Positions 21,044 through 33,710 of a stretch of 64,000 bases of DNA are shown here, in pieces. Each line of letters opens with the position of its first letter. The first letter of the stretch is position 1. This DNA comes from Ziziphus jujuba (Eukaryota; Streptophyta; Magnoliopsida; Rosales; Rhamnaceae): assembly GCF_031755915.1 (NCBI RefSeq), contig NC_083382.1, positions 4,650,001 to 4,714,000 on the forward strand, in the 5' to 3' direction. The notes under the pieces are model-generated. The model had not been told where the DNA came from, did no database searches, and saw only the letters and a list, made by a program, of their open reading frames with translations. Both the position numbers and the translations under genes were made by a program.

Positions 21044-21976
21044 CAAGAATCGATAAAGGGGACCGCAACTGTGTTTGGTGTGAAGATAAACAGGAAACAG
21101 CTTTGCATATTTTCAGAAATTGCCACTTTATCTGATGGCTAGCTTTTGCTAGTAAATGGGGGTGCAGACTGGAGAAATGGCATGCTACCAACACCAAGGA
21201 GCTGGCGGAGATGTGCATCAATCCAACCTTAGTTGGAGCTGGACAAGTCAAAGATAAAAGATCAGTGTCCATTTTCCTTTCCACCTTATTATATTTTACT
21301 TGGTTATGTAGAAATGAAAAGATCTTCTCTAATTCCACCCCAAACCAGGATTTGTTATAATGTTTCAACTTTCTTTTTGATGAGTTTTTGAATCTGGAAA
21401 AGCGTAGCAATACCCTTGGTAATGCTACTAAGGAACGGTGGAATCCTCCTCCTAAAGGGTGGTGGAAACTCAACTCTGACATGGCCTTTAATTCTGATCA
21501 AGCTGGGATTGCGTTTGTTGTTAGAGATTGGCAGGGGAAAGTCATTTTTTGTGATTCTAAACATATTCGATGTGGTTCCCCCGTTGAGGCTGAGGTGAAA
21601 GCCTTATCTGGGGCAGCAGAAGTAGCTGAGAGAAGGAACTGGAAAGCCCTCCATTGGTTTTCGGACTGTCAATGAGTGTTATTCTTTCCGTGGAAGAACC
21701 TGTAGTGTGGGAAACAAGATACGACATGATCTTTTTTAGATCTATTTTTGAGAAGGAGAACTGGTGTTTGGCTTGGAACTCCAGAACTTCTAATAGGATG
21801 GCTGACTTGTTGGGCAAGAAAGCCTTTCAACCAGGATCCTCTTCCTTTTTACTTAATTGTAACTCTGGCTACTTCATTAGGGATATTTCAGGCTTAATAG
21901 CCCCTGATGCCCTTGGAAGTATCCCTCTTCAGTAATCCCCTCCCCTGTAGGGAGGTGCTTTTGTGCCTGGTGCTAT
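21044..21976 (+). mobile_element. 5'-truncated L1-type LINE, 933 bp
   Basis: Flanked by a perfect 10-bp duplication CCTTTTTTTG at 21034-21043 and 21977-21986. Units 1 and 0 have R4 without it (ACCTTCCTTTCTTTATCC at about 17866, CACCCTTCTTTGTCCC at about 4007). Its coding content is the 3' end of a plant L1 ORF2. No poly-A tail is visible before the right target duplication, which is unusual for an L1 copy. Confidence 0.82.
21050..21935 (+). pseudogene. LINE ORF2 C-terminus: zf-RVT and RNase H-like domains
   Basis: The frame begins IDKGDRNCVWCEDKQETALH, then IFRNC, giving the CxxC...H...C pattern of the zf-RVT domain that follows reverse transcriptase in plant L1 elements. After a stop at about 21357 comes a plant LINE RNase H-like region: PPPKGWWKLNSDMAFN (first catalytic Asp position), AGIAFVVRDWQGKVIF, VEAEVKALSGAAEVA (Glu position) and, after another stop and frame change near 21675, VWLGTPELL or, in the adjacent frame, CLAWNSRTSNRMADLLGKKA. 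Reverse transcriptase and endonuclease are missing. Confidence 0.82.
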
Positions 21977-22140
21977 CCTTTTTTTGTCCCAACATTAAAA
22001 GCTACATCAACATTGAGTTTAACAAAATTTGTATGTGGAATCCCATTGAATAAAAAAATTTCTTTTACCATTCTCCGAAAAATATATATATATATATAGA
22101 TTTCGCCAGCAGGGGAAGGAAAAGGAGATCTAACAATAAA
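21977..22140. repeat. R4 section, unit 2 (left of CACTA B)
   Basis: AACATTAAAAGCTACATCAA to AGGAGATCTAACAATAAA, as at 17877 and 44880-44990. It is interrupted at 22140 by CACTA B and resumes at 38731. Confidence 0.88.
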
Positions 22141-22519
22141 CACTACGCGAAAATTAAGCTCTAGCGACACACTATTAGCGACGCTACGAGATAAATGCAT
22201 CTAAAAAAATAAAACCGCGACTCTGAGGTTAATGCGTCAGTAAAAATTTGACCAGTCGACGACGCATAATAAAAATGTTGACGGCGAGAAGTCGCGAGAA
22301 ACAACAACACACGACACATCCGTTAAGAGTAGCTGAATATTCAGCCCAATAGAGTCGCCTTTAATAGAGTGCATATATTTTACATCAATTGTATTGTTTA
22401 AATGCTACACTAAAGATAATTGTTAATCAATCTGATTTTCTTTCAACTTTCCAAATAGGTGAAAATATTTAAGAAAACTTACAAAGCTATATTTTAATTT
22501 TTTTTTTCGTTCCACCTTA

Positions 22520-25300
22520 TAAATATCCGGCGACGCATAACAAACTCTATGAGTCGCCTATTAAATTATTAATTTTTTTTGGATTTTTGAAAATATTAAT
22601 CAGTTGATTTTCTTTCAACTTTAAATAATAAGTGATAATATTTAAGTAGCATGAGAAAGATAATTTTTTTCCCCAAAAACATATACATTCGGCGACACAG
22701 GAGTATTGTGAGTCGCCTAATGCCCTTATATTTATTTATTTTCATTTTTCATAAAATATTAATCAATCTGATTTTCTTTCAACTTTAAAAACCAATGAAA
22801 ATATATAAGAAAAATAACAGTGCTGGATTTTTAATTTTTTGGAAGACATATTATTGATATCAGGCGACGCAGAATCACTATTATGCGTCGCCTATTAGTG
22901 TATTAATTTTTTTTTTTCGTTTTTTTGTAAGTATTAAACAGTTGATTTTCTGTCAACTTTAAATAACAAGCGAAAATGTTTAAGCAGCATTACAGTACTT
23001 TTTATTTTTTTTGTTTTTTCCAAAAAATTTTTTGGAAGACATATTATTGATATAAAGCGACGCATAATCACTATTATGTGTAGCCTATTAGTGTATTAAT
23101 TTTTTTTTTTTTTTGGTTTTTTTGTAAGTATTAAACAGTTGGTTTTCTTTCAACTTTAAATAACAAGTGAAAATCTTTAAGCAGCATCACAATATTTTTT
23201 TTTTCTTTTTCCAAAAAAAGTTTTTGGAAAACATATAATTGATATCAGGCGACACAGAAGCAAGCATTATGCGTCGCCTGTTAGTGTTTTATTTCTTTTT
23301 TTTGGGTTTTTTGTAAGTATTAAACAGTTGATTATCTTTCAACTTTAAATAACAAGTGAAAATGTTTAAGCAGCATCACAGTGCTTTTATTTTTTTGTTT
23401 TTTCCAAAAAATATTTTTGGAAAAAATATTATTGATATCAGGCGATGCAAAAACATTATTATGCATCGCCTATTAGTGTAATATATATATTTTTTAGGGG
23501 TTTTTTGTAAGTATTAAACAGTTGATTTTCTTTCAACTTTAAATAACAAGTGAAAATGTTTAAGCAGCATCACAGTGCTCTTTTTTTTTGCTTTTTCCAA
23601 AAGAGTTTTTGGATGACATATTATTGATATCAGGCGACGCAGAATCACTATTATATGTCGCCTATTAGTGTATTAATTTTTTTTTTTTTTGTAAGTATTA
23701 AACAGTTGATTTTCTTTCAACTTTAAATAACAAGCGAAAATACTTAAACAGCATCACATTGTTTTTTTTTTTTGGTTTTTTCCAAAAAAGTTTTTGGAAG
23801 ACATATTATTGATATAAGGCGACGCGTAATCACTATTATATGTCGCCTATTAGTGTATTATTTTTTTTTTTGGGTTTTTTTTTTAAGTATTAAACAGTAG
23901 ATTTTCTTTCAACTTTAAATAACAAGTGAAAATGTTTAAGCAGCATCACAGTGCTTTTTTTTTTTTCCAAAAAATTTTTTGGAAAACATTTTATTTATAT
24001 AAGGCGACGCATAATCACTAATATGCGTTGCCTATTAGTGTATTATTTTTTTTCTTGGGTTTTTTGTAAGTATTAAACAGTTGATTTTCTTTCAACTTTA
24101 AATAACAAGTAAAAATGTTTAAGCAGCATCACAGTGCTTTTTTTTTAATTTTATCCAAAAAAATTTTTTGGAAGACATATAATTAATATTAGGCGACACA
24201 GAAGCAAGCATTATACGTTGCCTATTAGTGTAATATTTGTTTTTTGGGGTTTTTTTGTAAGTATTAAACAGTTGATTTTCTTTCAACTTTAAATAACAAG
24301 TGAAAATGTTTAAGCAGCATCACAGTGCTTTTTTTTTTTTTCTAAAAAAGTTTTTGGAAGACATATTATTGATATCAAGCGCCATTATGCATCGCCTCTT
24401 AGTGTATTAATATTTTTTTTTTTGGGTTTTTTGTATGTATTAAACAGTTGATTTTCTTTCAACTTTAAATAACAAGTGAAAATGTTTAAGCAGCATCACA
24501 GTACTTTTTTTTTTTTTCCAAAAAAAATTTTTGGAAGACATATAATTGATATCAGGAGACACAGAAGCAAGCATTATGTGTCGCCTATTAGTGTAATATT
24601 TTTTTTTTGGGTTTTTTGTAAGTATTAAACAGTTGATTTTCTTTCAAATTTAAATAACAAGTGAAAATGTTTAAACTGCTTCACAGTGCTTTTTTTTTTC
24701 CAAAAAAAATTTTTGGAAGACATATAATTGATATCAGGCGACACAGAAGCAAGCATTATGCGTCGCCTATTAGTGTAATATTTTTTTTTTTGGTTTTTGT
24801 AAGTATTAAACAGTTGATTTTCTTTCAAATTTAAATAACAAGTGAAAATGTTTAAACTGCTTCACAGTGCTTTTTTTTTTCCAAAACATTTTTTGGAAAA
24901 CATTTTATTGCTATAAGGCGACGCAGACTCACTATTATGCATCGCCTATTAGTCTATTAATTTTTTTTTTTGGATTTTTTGTAAGTAATAAACAGTTGAT
25001 TTTCTTTCAACTTTAAATAACAAGTGAAAATGTTTAAGCAACATCACGGAGCTTTTTTTTTGTTTTTTTTTTCTTATTTGTATCAGGCGACCCTCAAGCA
25101 TTTTGTACATCGCCTGTTCACCTTTTATTTAAATATTTTTTTTCTTTTGGTTTTGTAAAAATATTTATCAATCTGTTTTACTTTTGGCATCAAATAATCT
25201 ATTAAAATATTGAAGCACATAACTGTGATGGTTTTTTTTTTTTTTTGCATTATTTGTATCAGGCAACTCTCAAGCATATTGTGCGTTGCCTGTTCACCAT
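22520..25300. repeat. Left array of CACTA B, about 15 units of 170-195 bp
   Basis: Units recur near 22520, 22690, 22863, 23055, 23247, 23440, 23632, 23817, 24002, 24191, 24376, 24555, 24737, 24916, 25086 and 25260. Each holds a hairpin-forming pair AGGCGACGC...GCGTCGCCT around an 8-16 base loop such as ATAATCACTATTAT, then TTAGTGTATTAATT, a poly-T run, GTAAGTATTAAACAGTTGAT and AACAAGTGAAAATGTTTAAG. Poly-T length varies most. The last two or three units diverge. The array lies between the 5' terminus and the 3' end of the minus-strand gene. Confidence 0.93.
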
Positions 25301-27289
25301 TTATTTTAAATATTTTTAATATTGTTTGAAATTTTGTAAAATTGGTATGTTTAAAACCAAAGTTCTTGCAAAACAAATACTACCTTATGAGCGATTTTCA
25401 CAAATTTGTCTACGATATTTTATATGTACAAACAAAAGCTATTAACAAAAGCTAGCTATTTCACTACCATGCATATATATTCATTGGTTTGAGATACTTG
25501 TGATCATCGATGTTGCCCATTCATCTCTATATTCGTTGACATTTTCAGCTTGTAACCAAGTGACACCTTCGTACTGAACATGAGAAACTTATGTTAATAC
25601 ATATACAAATAATCATAAATATTAATTATTACATAATAGAAATATGATGAAATCATTAAATTAATAATAATTTACCATTCCTCTTAAGTCCCGGGGAGGA
25701 ACTTTGCGCCTAATGATATCTCACATTATCATCATCATATAGTAACCGCATTTCGTACTCCCGGGCTGCATCGGTGTCTAAATTTGCAAACAGTAAATTA
25801 TGTGTAATATTAGATACGAATATATACAAGTATTTAAATTAACTAACAACTAATAATGCTAATTTTATATATAATAATTACCTTAGTATTTTGCCATCGA
25901 AGTTTCTTTTCAAATGTCTTTCCTTCGTTCCATGCAACGAAGGAACTATATAGAAATATAAATATTGTATAAGATTATACAGTAGCTTCAAAAGTACAAA
26001 TCCAATATAAGAACAATTAATTAAAAATATTAGAGTTATTAACTTACTCGTCGATCAAAGTTTTAGATCCTTATCAATTATATTCTTATGAGTCTTCAAA
26101 GAATCAAAAAACCATGCTACTGCTTTGTATAAATCAACAACACATAGCATCCAATGATTCCTAAAAACACCAATAAATATTTTAGTTAATATGATGTTTT
26201 TCGAAATTAATATTTTTACAACATAATTCAATTAAAACTAACACAATATTACCTTGCACAGTAGGGAAAGAACCATAGTTGATTATTTCTTGCATCTTGC
26301 CATCTACTCAATATATTTAATATCCGTTCATGAGGGTTTGGATGACCAACCCAAGCAATAATATCCGGATGAACAAAGCAATAATTCCCTTCGAAGGAGC
26401 CCGTCAATCCCTCACATAAATGCCTACATAATCCGATTACAAGTAATTATAGTGTTTAATTAATTAAATTAAAGAATTAGTTATAAAGACATCCAAATTT
26501 AGTTTACCTTGTGTAGAACAAGATGCATTCGGAAGATAATTCTTGCATGTAACAGAAATCGTTTATATCGTTACTCGCTATGCCCAACTGTTGTTCTTCC
26601 CCAAAGATCTCTTTTTTCATATTAAAAAACCATAAATGATCGCTATCGACGTCCTTGATCCGACGTAGCAACTCTCGGATCGTTGGGGTAACGACTAAAG
26701 GATCAACATTATCATCTTGATCATTCTCAACATTTGACCTGTTCGAGCTTCCCTACAAATATCAACAAACAACATTTAAAATAGAACAAAAATGAAATTA
26801 TTTTAAACTTCATTAATATATATAGCTGCATCGAACAATACCTCCTCAGATGGCAAGATAACAAGATCTCTTGGCCATGCAACAAATGCACCTTCAGGAT
26901 CACCGACACGTATGATGTCAAATGACGGAATAGGCAAAGGTGCAAATCCATCAATAACGTCATCAACAGTGACCTTATAATTTTTTGCACCTAGGTTCAC
27001 ACCATGGCACATATCCGTTAGCAGCGAAGGTACCAAAGTTCCACGTGCTACTATATGGCCAACATTGCCTTGTGCAAGATTGCATTTTACACCCTGCAAA
27101 GTTTAAAATATAAAAATAAAAAGATTAATATATGTTCACATGACAATATTCCTTCAACTTAAAGACTCGATCCCATGACCTCATGGCAGTAGGTAAGACT
27201 CTTCAACCATGGGAGCTATATAGATAGTAATAACCCATTTAAACATACATATATATATATATATATATGAAATAATTACCTCAGGATAG

Positions 27290-27505
27290 ATCTGAGGAGC
27301 ATCAATCCAAGATGTAGATTGGGTCCCATGAGCAACAACATCATCGAATTGGGTGCCCGGAGCATCAACATCATCGGCTGGGGGGGTCCCATAAGCAGCA
27401 ACATCATCGACTTGGATCCCAGGAGCATTAACATCATCGGCTGGGGGGGTCCCTTGACCAACAACATCATCGACTTGGGTCCCAGGAGCAGCAACAGTAT
27501 CAGCT
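27290..27505 (-). repeat. In-frame 66-bp coding minisatellite
   Basis: About three repeats of 22 codons, in protein terms PADDVxAPGTQVDDVxxxGTP, lie between the Transposase_24-like part and the DUF8039 part of the minus-strand gene. In DNA the marker is GGCTGGGGGGGTCCC (27377 and 27440). The repeat length keeps the frame, so this is probably a flexible linker that varies in copy number. Confidence 0.85.
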
Positions 27506-28578
27506 AGATGAGTGAGTGACGGAATGTCAATACCACATGCCGATATGAGCGCATCAACTTGGGCAGCGCTGCTGCTGCTTGAATTTCTGACGATCACCAC
27601 CAGACCTTTCAGCAGCATCTCATAGATTGAATTGTTTCCACTTCCCTCCGACTTGGTATTTTTTTGTGAACTCGGCTTAGGAGTATGGAAAAAGTTATTC
27701 ACGTGTATCCTTTGCCTCAACCCCTAAGCCTACCTCCATACTCCTCTTTTCCCAAAGCTTGTGTTAGGATATCCACCGGAGGTGAATGCCGAATTTCTCC
27801 TTCTGTTGCCTTCTTCTTTAAGTCATTCTACAATATATTGTTTAAATGATTGAATATATCAGTTTATATAATAATGAACTAAAGAATAATATATGCAACA
27901 AATATTCATAAAAAATACAATACTCACAATTTTTTTCGCTACATGTTTAGTTTCTTCATTGGCATATTTTCCATCCTTCCCCATACGTGCCCGTATCCAC
28001 AGGTCATCTCGGTCTACATAATCTTCGGTGCCTCTTTCAAGTTGCTTCAAAATTACAAATAAATTAATTTTAATAATGCAAGTGATCAAGTAACAATGAC
28101 AAAATTAATATGGTTAAATGTAAATAAAAATAAATTGCATACAATGGCTCTTTCTAATCTCACGTAGCCCATTGCACCCATCCTATGTGGATACTTGTTT
28201 AATTGCCATTTTTCCGAATATTTTTGACTTAATGCCTACAAAAGTTATAAACATACATATTAGAAAACCCAAATAACATAAGTCACCATAACAAATTTTA
28301 ATTTTTATATAAATAATGGTAGCGCAATTTAATACAACATTAACGTGCATTAAATAAAACTATACCTGTAATTTATCTGACAACCTTTGTTGTACAAAAT
28401 CATCCCACACCTTTTGGCTTATGAATTCATAAATTGAGGGTCGATGCTTCAACTTTTTGGGTGTGTCAATATATGGTCGAACAAAATATCTACATAAGTA
28501 ATTCTTGAATTTTCTCCATTTGTCACAACAATCTTTTAAAGTTGCCTTCCTAAAACTATCATCCTTACCCGTATATTG

Positions 28579-28581
28579 CTG

Positions 28582-28622
<41 letters not shown>
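28579..28622. repeat. (TA)n microsatellite in an intron
   Basis: About 22 TA repeats between the exon starting QQYTGKDDSF (minus strand) and the upstream exon of the TNPA-like gene. Confidence 0.92.
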
Positions 28623-28624
<2 letters not shown>

Positions 28625-29121
28625 TAGTAACATTGATTGACAAGTAAATGCGGTAAGATAGAAATGCAAGTAAAATGCATATATACAAGCTGTAAATGCA
28701 AAAAAGGAATTATAAAATCTCCATCAATTAAATATTATTCATAATAAACAATATCTAACAATAATGCACTCCGTACCTTTATTGATGGCCACATGTTATC
28801 TTTTAACCTATCAGACACATCTCTCCAATTAGGTATATTAATTGGTATTGTGCTCCTAGCCAACGAGCCCTCCAAATTGTTTAGTCGAACGGCCTCAGAG
28901 TTAATAGCAACTCCAACCTCATTATATTGAGGTTCCAAGCTTTTGTTTCCCGCCAAATACTTCCTAAGGCATTTCATTGTTATGGCCTCTCGTTTTTTAC
29001 GCCTTGGGGATGACATATTCGGCCTTTCCATATCACTGGATGGTGATCCAGCGCCATCCCCATCCGAGAGGACATGTTCATTAAAAGGATCCATAATTCT
29101 ACATACAAAAAACATAAACAC

Positions 29122-30224
29122 GAATTAATATTACTAACAATATGAACATAGGGTGTAGTATAATGAATAAACCATTAATAACAATAATAAATGATAAATT
29201 CATGTAATTTATTTACCAAGTGATGCAGTAATAGCATCTTCTCTTAACATCTATCCTCTTTAACAGTCATTAACATTTTCAAACTTTGCATCCAGCGACT
29301 AAATCACTAATGGATTTTGAGTCGTACAAACGACGTCGTTTTAAGACCTGCAACAGAGCACCACCTCTGACATTTCCCACGCAATTTATAAAGGCTATAT
29401 CTTGAATTTAACCATATAAACACATAATACAAATATTAGCATATCATTTTGCTTTACATACAATCGAACCCCACTTAATAAATATAGCTATATTTCCAAA
29501 CAAAATTTAGCTAACCCATTGTCGACAATAAGCCATGATTTTGACAACATAAAACCCCACCAAAATTACAGTAACAAACAAATATTTAAAAAAACAAAAA
29601 AACCAGCAAACAGAATATTTTTTCCAGCAAACACATACACCACCGAACCCCAAAAGGGATGAAAAATAGCACACAAAAACAGCACACCTGTACAAATCTA
29701 GCAATCAAGAGGAACTTCAAGCCACCACAGCAACTGACGGCGATGGCACGGAAGAAACCCAACAACCCAATCCCGACGACGAGACGGAAAAAATCCCAGC
29801 CACCCAGCTCGACGACAACGTACAGGACCCACCGAACATGGTGACGGTGACGGCGACAGCAAAAGGGTGAAGTTCTTCCAACCCAACCACCGGCAAGAAG
29901 AAGAAGCAAAGGAAAAAGGAACTTTGAAATTTAGGAAAGAAACCCACAAAATCCTTTAAACCCTTGAAAGAAACAAGAATGCATAATGAGAGTGTGATCC
30001 TTCAAAATCTTCTCATACCTCCTAGATTGCTTCCAACTCTCAAGTTTCCGTACTTGGGGTTAATTGTTGAAAAGAAAGCCCATAGATTAACGTGCCATTT
30101 TATTTCTAATATTTCCTGAATATTGGGGAATTAAAAATGGATATTAAAAACATTTAGGGGCAAATAAAAATATTCAAAGACACTTACAAACAAAAAAATG
30201 GAAATACAAAAAAAAAATGAAATT
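29122..30224 (-). promoter_or_regulatory. 5' region of the TNPA-like gene
   Basis: This lies between the start codon at 29094 and the middle array. An AG just before the start exon (about 29098) suggests a 5' leader intron. 29690-29950 is relatively GC-rich and open in several frames, which fits an untranslated first exon. I see no protein motif in those frames. No promoter element can be named. Confidence 0.4.
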
Positions 30225-32770
30225 AGAACGAGCGACGAATAAAGAAGAAACTACGTCGCCTATAAAAATTTAAAAGCATATAAATTTTAAGTGTTTTGAA
30301 ATGTTAAATAAAAAATAATTATACTTGAAAGAAAATCAGATTGATTAACAAAATAAAAAAAAAACAAAAAAACTCATTCATGTTGTTTAAATATTTTCAC
30401 TGGTGATTTGATGCTGAGAGAAAATCAGATTGATTAAATAGAAAGATCACACACCAAATATATATATTTGCTAACATTAATTAAACAAAAAATTTGTTAA
30501 TTTAATAAGTTGCCTAAATATATTAACAGGATATTTGATTTTGTAAAGAAAATCAAATTGAGTTTAAAAAAAGAACCAAAAAAATTTATATTTGATTATA
30601 GGCGACGCATAAGAGTGATTATGAGCCGCCTAATACTTATAATTAAAAAAAAAAGAACAAAAAAAAAAAACCTACGCTATCTTGTTTAAATATTTCAATC
30701 GGTTATTTGATACGGAAAGAAAATCGAATTGATTAAACAGGAAGATAAAAAAAAAAAAATTGATTATAGGCGACGCATAATCACTCTTATGCGTCGCCTA
30801 TTACTTATAATTTAAAAAAAAAAAAAACTTTCTTTATCTTATTTAACTATTTTCACTAGTTATTTGATGCTGAAAGAAAATCACATTGATTAAACAGGAA
30901 GATAAAAAACAAATTACAATTTGATTATAGGCGACGCATAAGAGTGTTTATGCGTCGCCAATTACTATAATGTAAAAAAAAAAAAAACTTTCTTTATCTT
31001 ATTTAAATATTTTCACTGGTTATTTGATACTGAAAGAAAATCAAAACGATTAAACAGGAAGATAAAAAAAAATATATACCATTTGATTATAGGCGACGCA
31101 TAAGAGTGTTTATGCGTCGCCTATTACTATAATTTAAAAAAAAATTTCTTTATCTTATTTAAATATTTTCACTGGTTATTTGATGCTGAAAGAAAATCAA
31201 AATGATTAAAGAGGAAGATAAAAAAAAAAAAAATTACCATTTGTTTATAGGTGACACATAAGAGTGTTTATGCGTCGCCTATTACTATAATTTAAAAAAA
31301 AAAAAACTTTCTTTATCTTGTTTAAATATTTTGCTGGTTATTTGATGCTGAAAGAAAATCAAATTGATTAAATAGGAAGATAAATAAAAACAAAATTATC
31401 ATATGATTATAGGCGACGCATAAGAGTGTTTATGAGTCGCCTATTACTTATAATTTAAAAAAAAAGAACCAAAAGAAAAAACCTACTTTATCTTATTTAA
31501 ATATTTTAAATGGTTATTTGATGCTGAAAGAAAATCAAATTGATTAAACAGGAAGATAAAAAAAAAAAAAACAATTATCATTTGATTATAGGCGACTCAT
31601 AAGAGTGATTTTGCGTCGCCTATTACTTATAATTTATTAAAAAAAAAAACTTTCTTTATCTTGTTTAAATATTTTCACTGGTTATTTGATACTAAAAGAA
31701 AATCAAATTTATTAAACAGGAAGATAAATAAAAAAAAATTTATCATATGATTATAGGTGACGCATAAGAGTGTTTATGAGTCGCCTATTACTTACAATTT
31801 AAAAAAAACAAAAAGCCTACTTTATCTTGTTTAAATATTTTAAATGGTTATTTGATGCTAAAAGAAAATCAAATTGATTAAACAGGAAGATACAAAAAAA
31901 ATTATCATTTGATTATAGGCGACTCATAAGAGTGATTATGCGTCGCTATTACTTATAATTTATTGAAAAAAAAACACTTTCTTTATCTTGTTTAAATATT
32001 TTTACGGGTTATTTGATGCTGAAAGAAAATAAAATTGATTAAACAGGAAGATTAAAAAAAAAATTATCATTTGATTATAGGCGACGCATAATAGTGTTTA
32101 TGCGTCGCCTATTACTTATAATTTAAAAAAAAAAAACTTTCTTTATCTTTTTTAAATATTTTTACGGGTTATTTAATACTGAAAGAAAATAAAATTGATT
32201 AAACAGGAAGATTAAAAAAAAAATTATCATTTGATTATTGGCGACGCATAATAGTGTTTATGCGTCGCCTATTACTTATAATTTAAAAAAAAAAAAAACT
32301 TTCTTTATCTTGTTTAAATATTTTCACTGGTTATTTGATGCTGAAAGAAAATCAATTTGATTAAATAGGAAGGTAAAAAAAAAATTATCATTTGATTATA
32401 GGCGACGCATAAGAGTGATTATGCGTCACCTATTTCTTATAATTTAAAAAAAAAAAAAAACTTTCTTTATCTTGTTTAAATATTTTCACTAGTTATTTGA
32501 TGCTGAAAGGAAATCAAATTTATTAAACAGGAAGATTTAAAAAAAAAATTATCATTTGATTATAGGCGACGCATAATAGTGTTTATGCGTCACCTATTAC
32601 TTTTAATTAAAAAAAAACAAAACCCTACTTTATCTTATTTAAATATTTTCACTGGTTATTTGATGCTGAAAGAATATTAGATTGATTAAACAGAAAGATC
32701 ACAAACCCAAAAAAACAAATTATTTGCTCATAAGTGACTCATAAATATTTTAATGCGTCGCTTGTTATTT
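30225..32770. repeat. Middle array of CACTA B, about 15 units of 155-170 bp, opposite orientation
   Basis: Units recur near 30600, 30769, 30929, 31092, 31249, 31411, 31591, 31754, 31917, 32079, 32240, 32400, 32565 and 32732. Each has ATAGGCGACGCATAAGAGTG then TTTATGCGTCGCCTATTA, an A-run, CTTTCTTTATCTTGTTTAAA, a TTTTCACTGGTTATTTGATG block and AAAGAAAATCAAATTGATTA. The TTTTCACT...AAAGAAAATC block is the reverse complement of the GATTTTCTTT...AGTGAAAA block of the left array. The two arrays are therefore inverted copies of one another around the minus-strand gene. Confidence 0.93.
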
Positions 32771-33710
32771 GAAATGTCCTTCCCAAATGTAATCTATTAG
32801 TTTATTTGGGTTCATATAAACTATCACTGATAGCCAAAAACATGAAAGTGCAACTCGTTGAACATACTTACTTCGAGCAATTGGACTATGGGTCCTTGCT
32901 TTAGACCAATTTACAATTGTTATATCCTATCTCAAATTATGTCGTGAGATGTGTTTTTGTGTTTGTGTATACTCATATATGTGAATAATTGAAAAGAGCA
33001 TTGATAGAACTGTTTTATATTTTTAGATTAATTGACTTGATGTTCATTGGAATGCTATGTGGAAATATTTTTGGATGTAATTTTAAAAAAAGTAACTAAA
33101 ATTAAAAAATAAATTTTAATTACTATTGGATAAGGCGACCCTTTTATATGTAAATGCATCGCCTGTTTATCTCAATGATTCGCTAGATCATCTACTTTTT
33201 TAAACAAAAAATTACAATTTTAAAGTTATTGCCAAAAGTTTAAGAAGGAAATAAACAGTACTTGGAGAAACTTATTTGTTTTAAAAGAATTAAAAAAAGG
33301 GTGTCTATGAAACTGTTTATCCTTTAGCGACACAGTTTATCTGAATACGTCGCCTGTTTATCCAATTTCTTAAAAATTTTGGCGCGTTTTCAAAATTTAC
33401 GCGGGATTTTGAATACCATTTCTTTTCACAAAATATGTGTTAGTACACTTCATAATAGGTGTTAGAATTGGAAGCAATCTAAAAGAGACTTGAAGAGTGG
33501 GATATTTTATGTTTAATTTTCCATTTGCTTGCGTTGCTATCTGGAAGTTGGATTTCTTTGTGTCGCCCTCGTAGTTAGCTTGGATTCTTCTTTCTTCGTC
33601 TCCATGGTTTCGGTGCGTTTCTTTTCTCTTTATGATTGGCGGTGACATGTGGTGGATTGGGTTATTTTTATTTATTTATTTATTTATTCATTATACCCGA
33701 GGGTTAGGTT
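32771..33710 (+). promoter_or_regulatory. Divergent upstream region of TNP2
   Basis: Between the middle array and TNP2. It contains two more GCGAC...GCGTCGCC(TGTTTAT) pairs (33132-33172 and 33325-33362), a GGCGCGTTTTCAAAATTTACG block and a leader-like stretch around TTCTTTCTTCGTCTCCATGG, conserved in CACTA C. A promoter role is inferred from position. Confidence 0.45.

Larger units (their letters stand above)
25485..29121 (-). pseudogene. CACTA TNPA-like transposase with DUF8039 and Ulp1 (C48) regions
   Basis: About a dozen exon-like blocks run from ATG 29094 (MDPFNEHVLSDGDG). They include NWRDVSDRLKDNMWPSIK, DCCDKWRKFKNYLCRYF, HRMGAMGYVRLERAI, EDYVDRDDLWIRARMGK and PPVDILTQALGKEEYGGR, the Ptta/En/Spm (Transposase_24) pattern. 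A 22-residue repeat region follows, then a DUF8039-like block (VKCNLAQGNVGHIVARGTL, PRDLVILP). The 3' part is a C48 peptidase: NHWMLCVVDLYKAVAWFFDS carries the His and Asp region, and PGSTKCGYYMMMIM the catalytic Cys (about 25755). Lesions include stops near 27710-27720 and 25733 and a frame change near 27700. In known CACTA elements TNPA-type proteins bind subterminal repeats. The protease role is unknown. It is divergent from TNP2. Confidence 0.82.

Noticed and set aside
29586..29949. Overlapping minus-strand frames of 76-107 codons upstream of the TNPA-like gene
   Set aside because: Three frames are open at once in a slightly GC-richer stretch and none has a protein motif. It is probably an untranslated leader.
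22520..32770. CRISPR-like look of the regularly spaced palindromic units in CACTA B
   Set aside because: Units are 155-195 bp and conserved throughout, with no unique spacers, and they lie inside a plant transposon with its own ends and genes.
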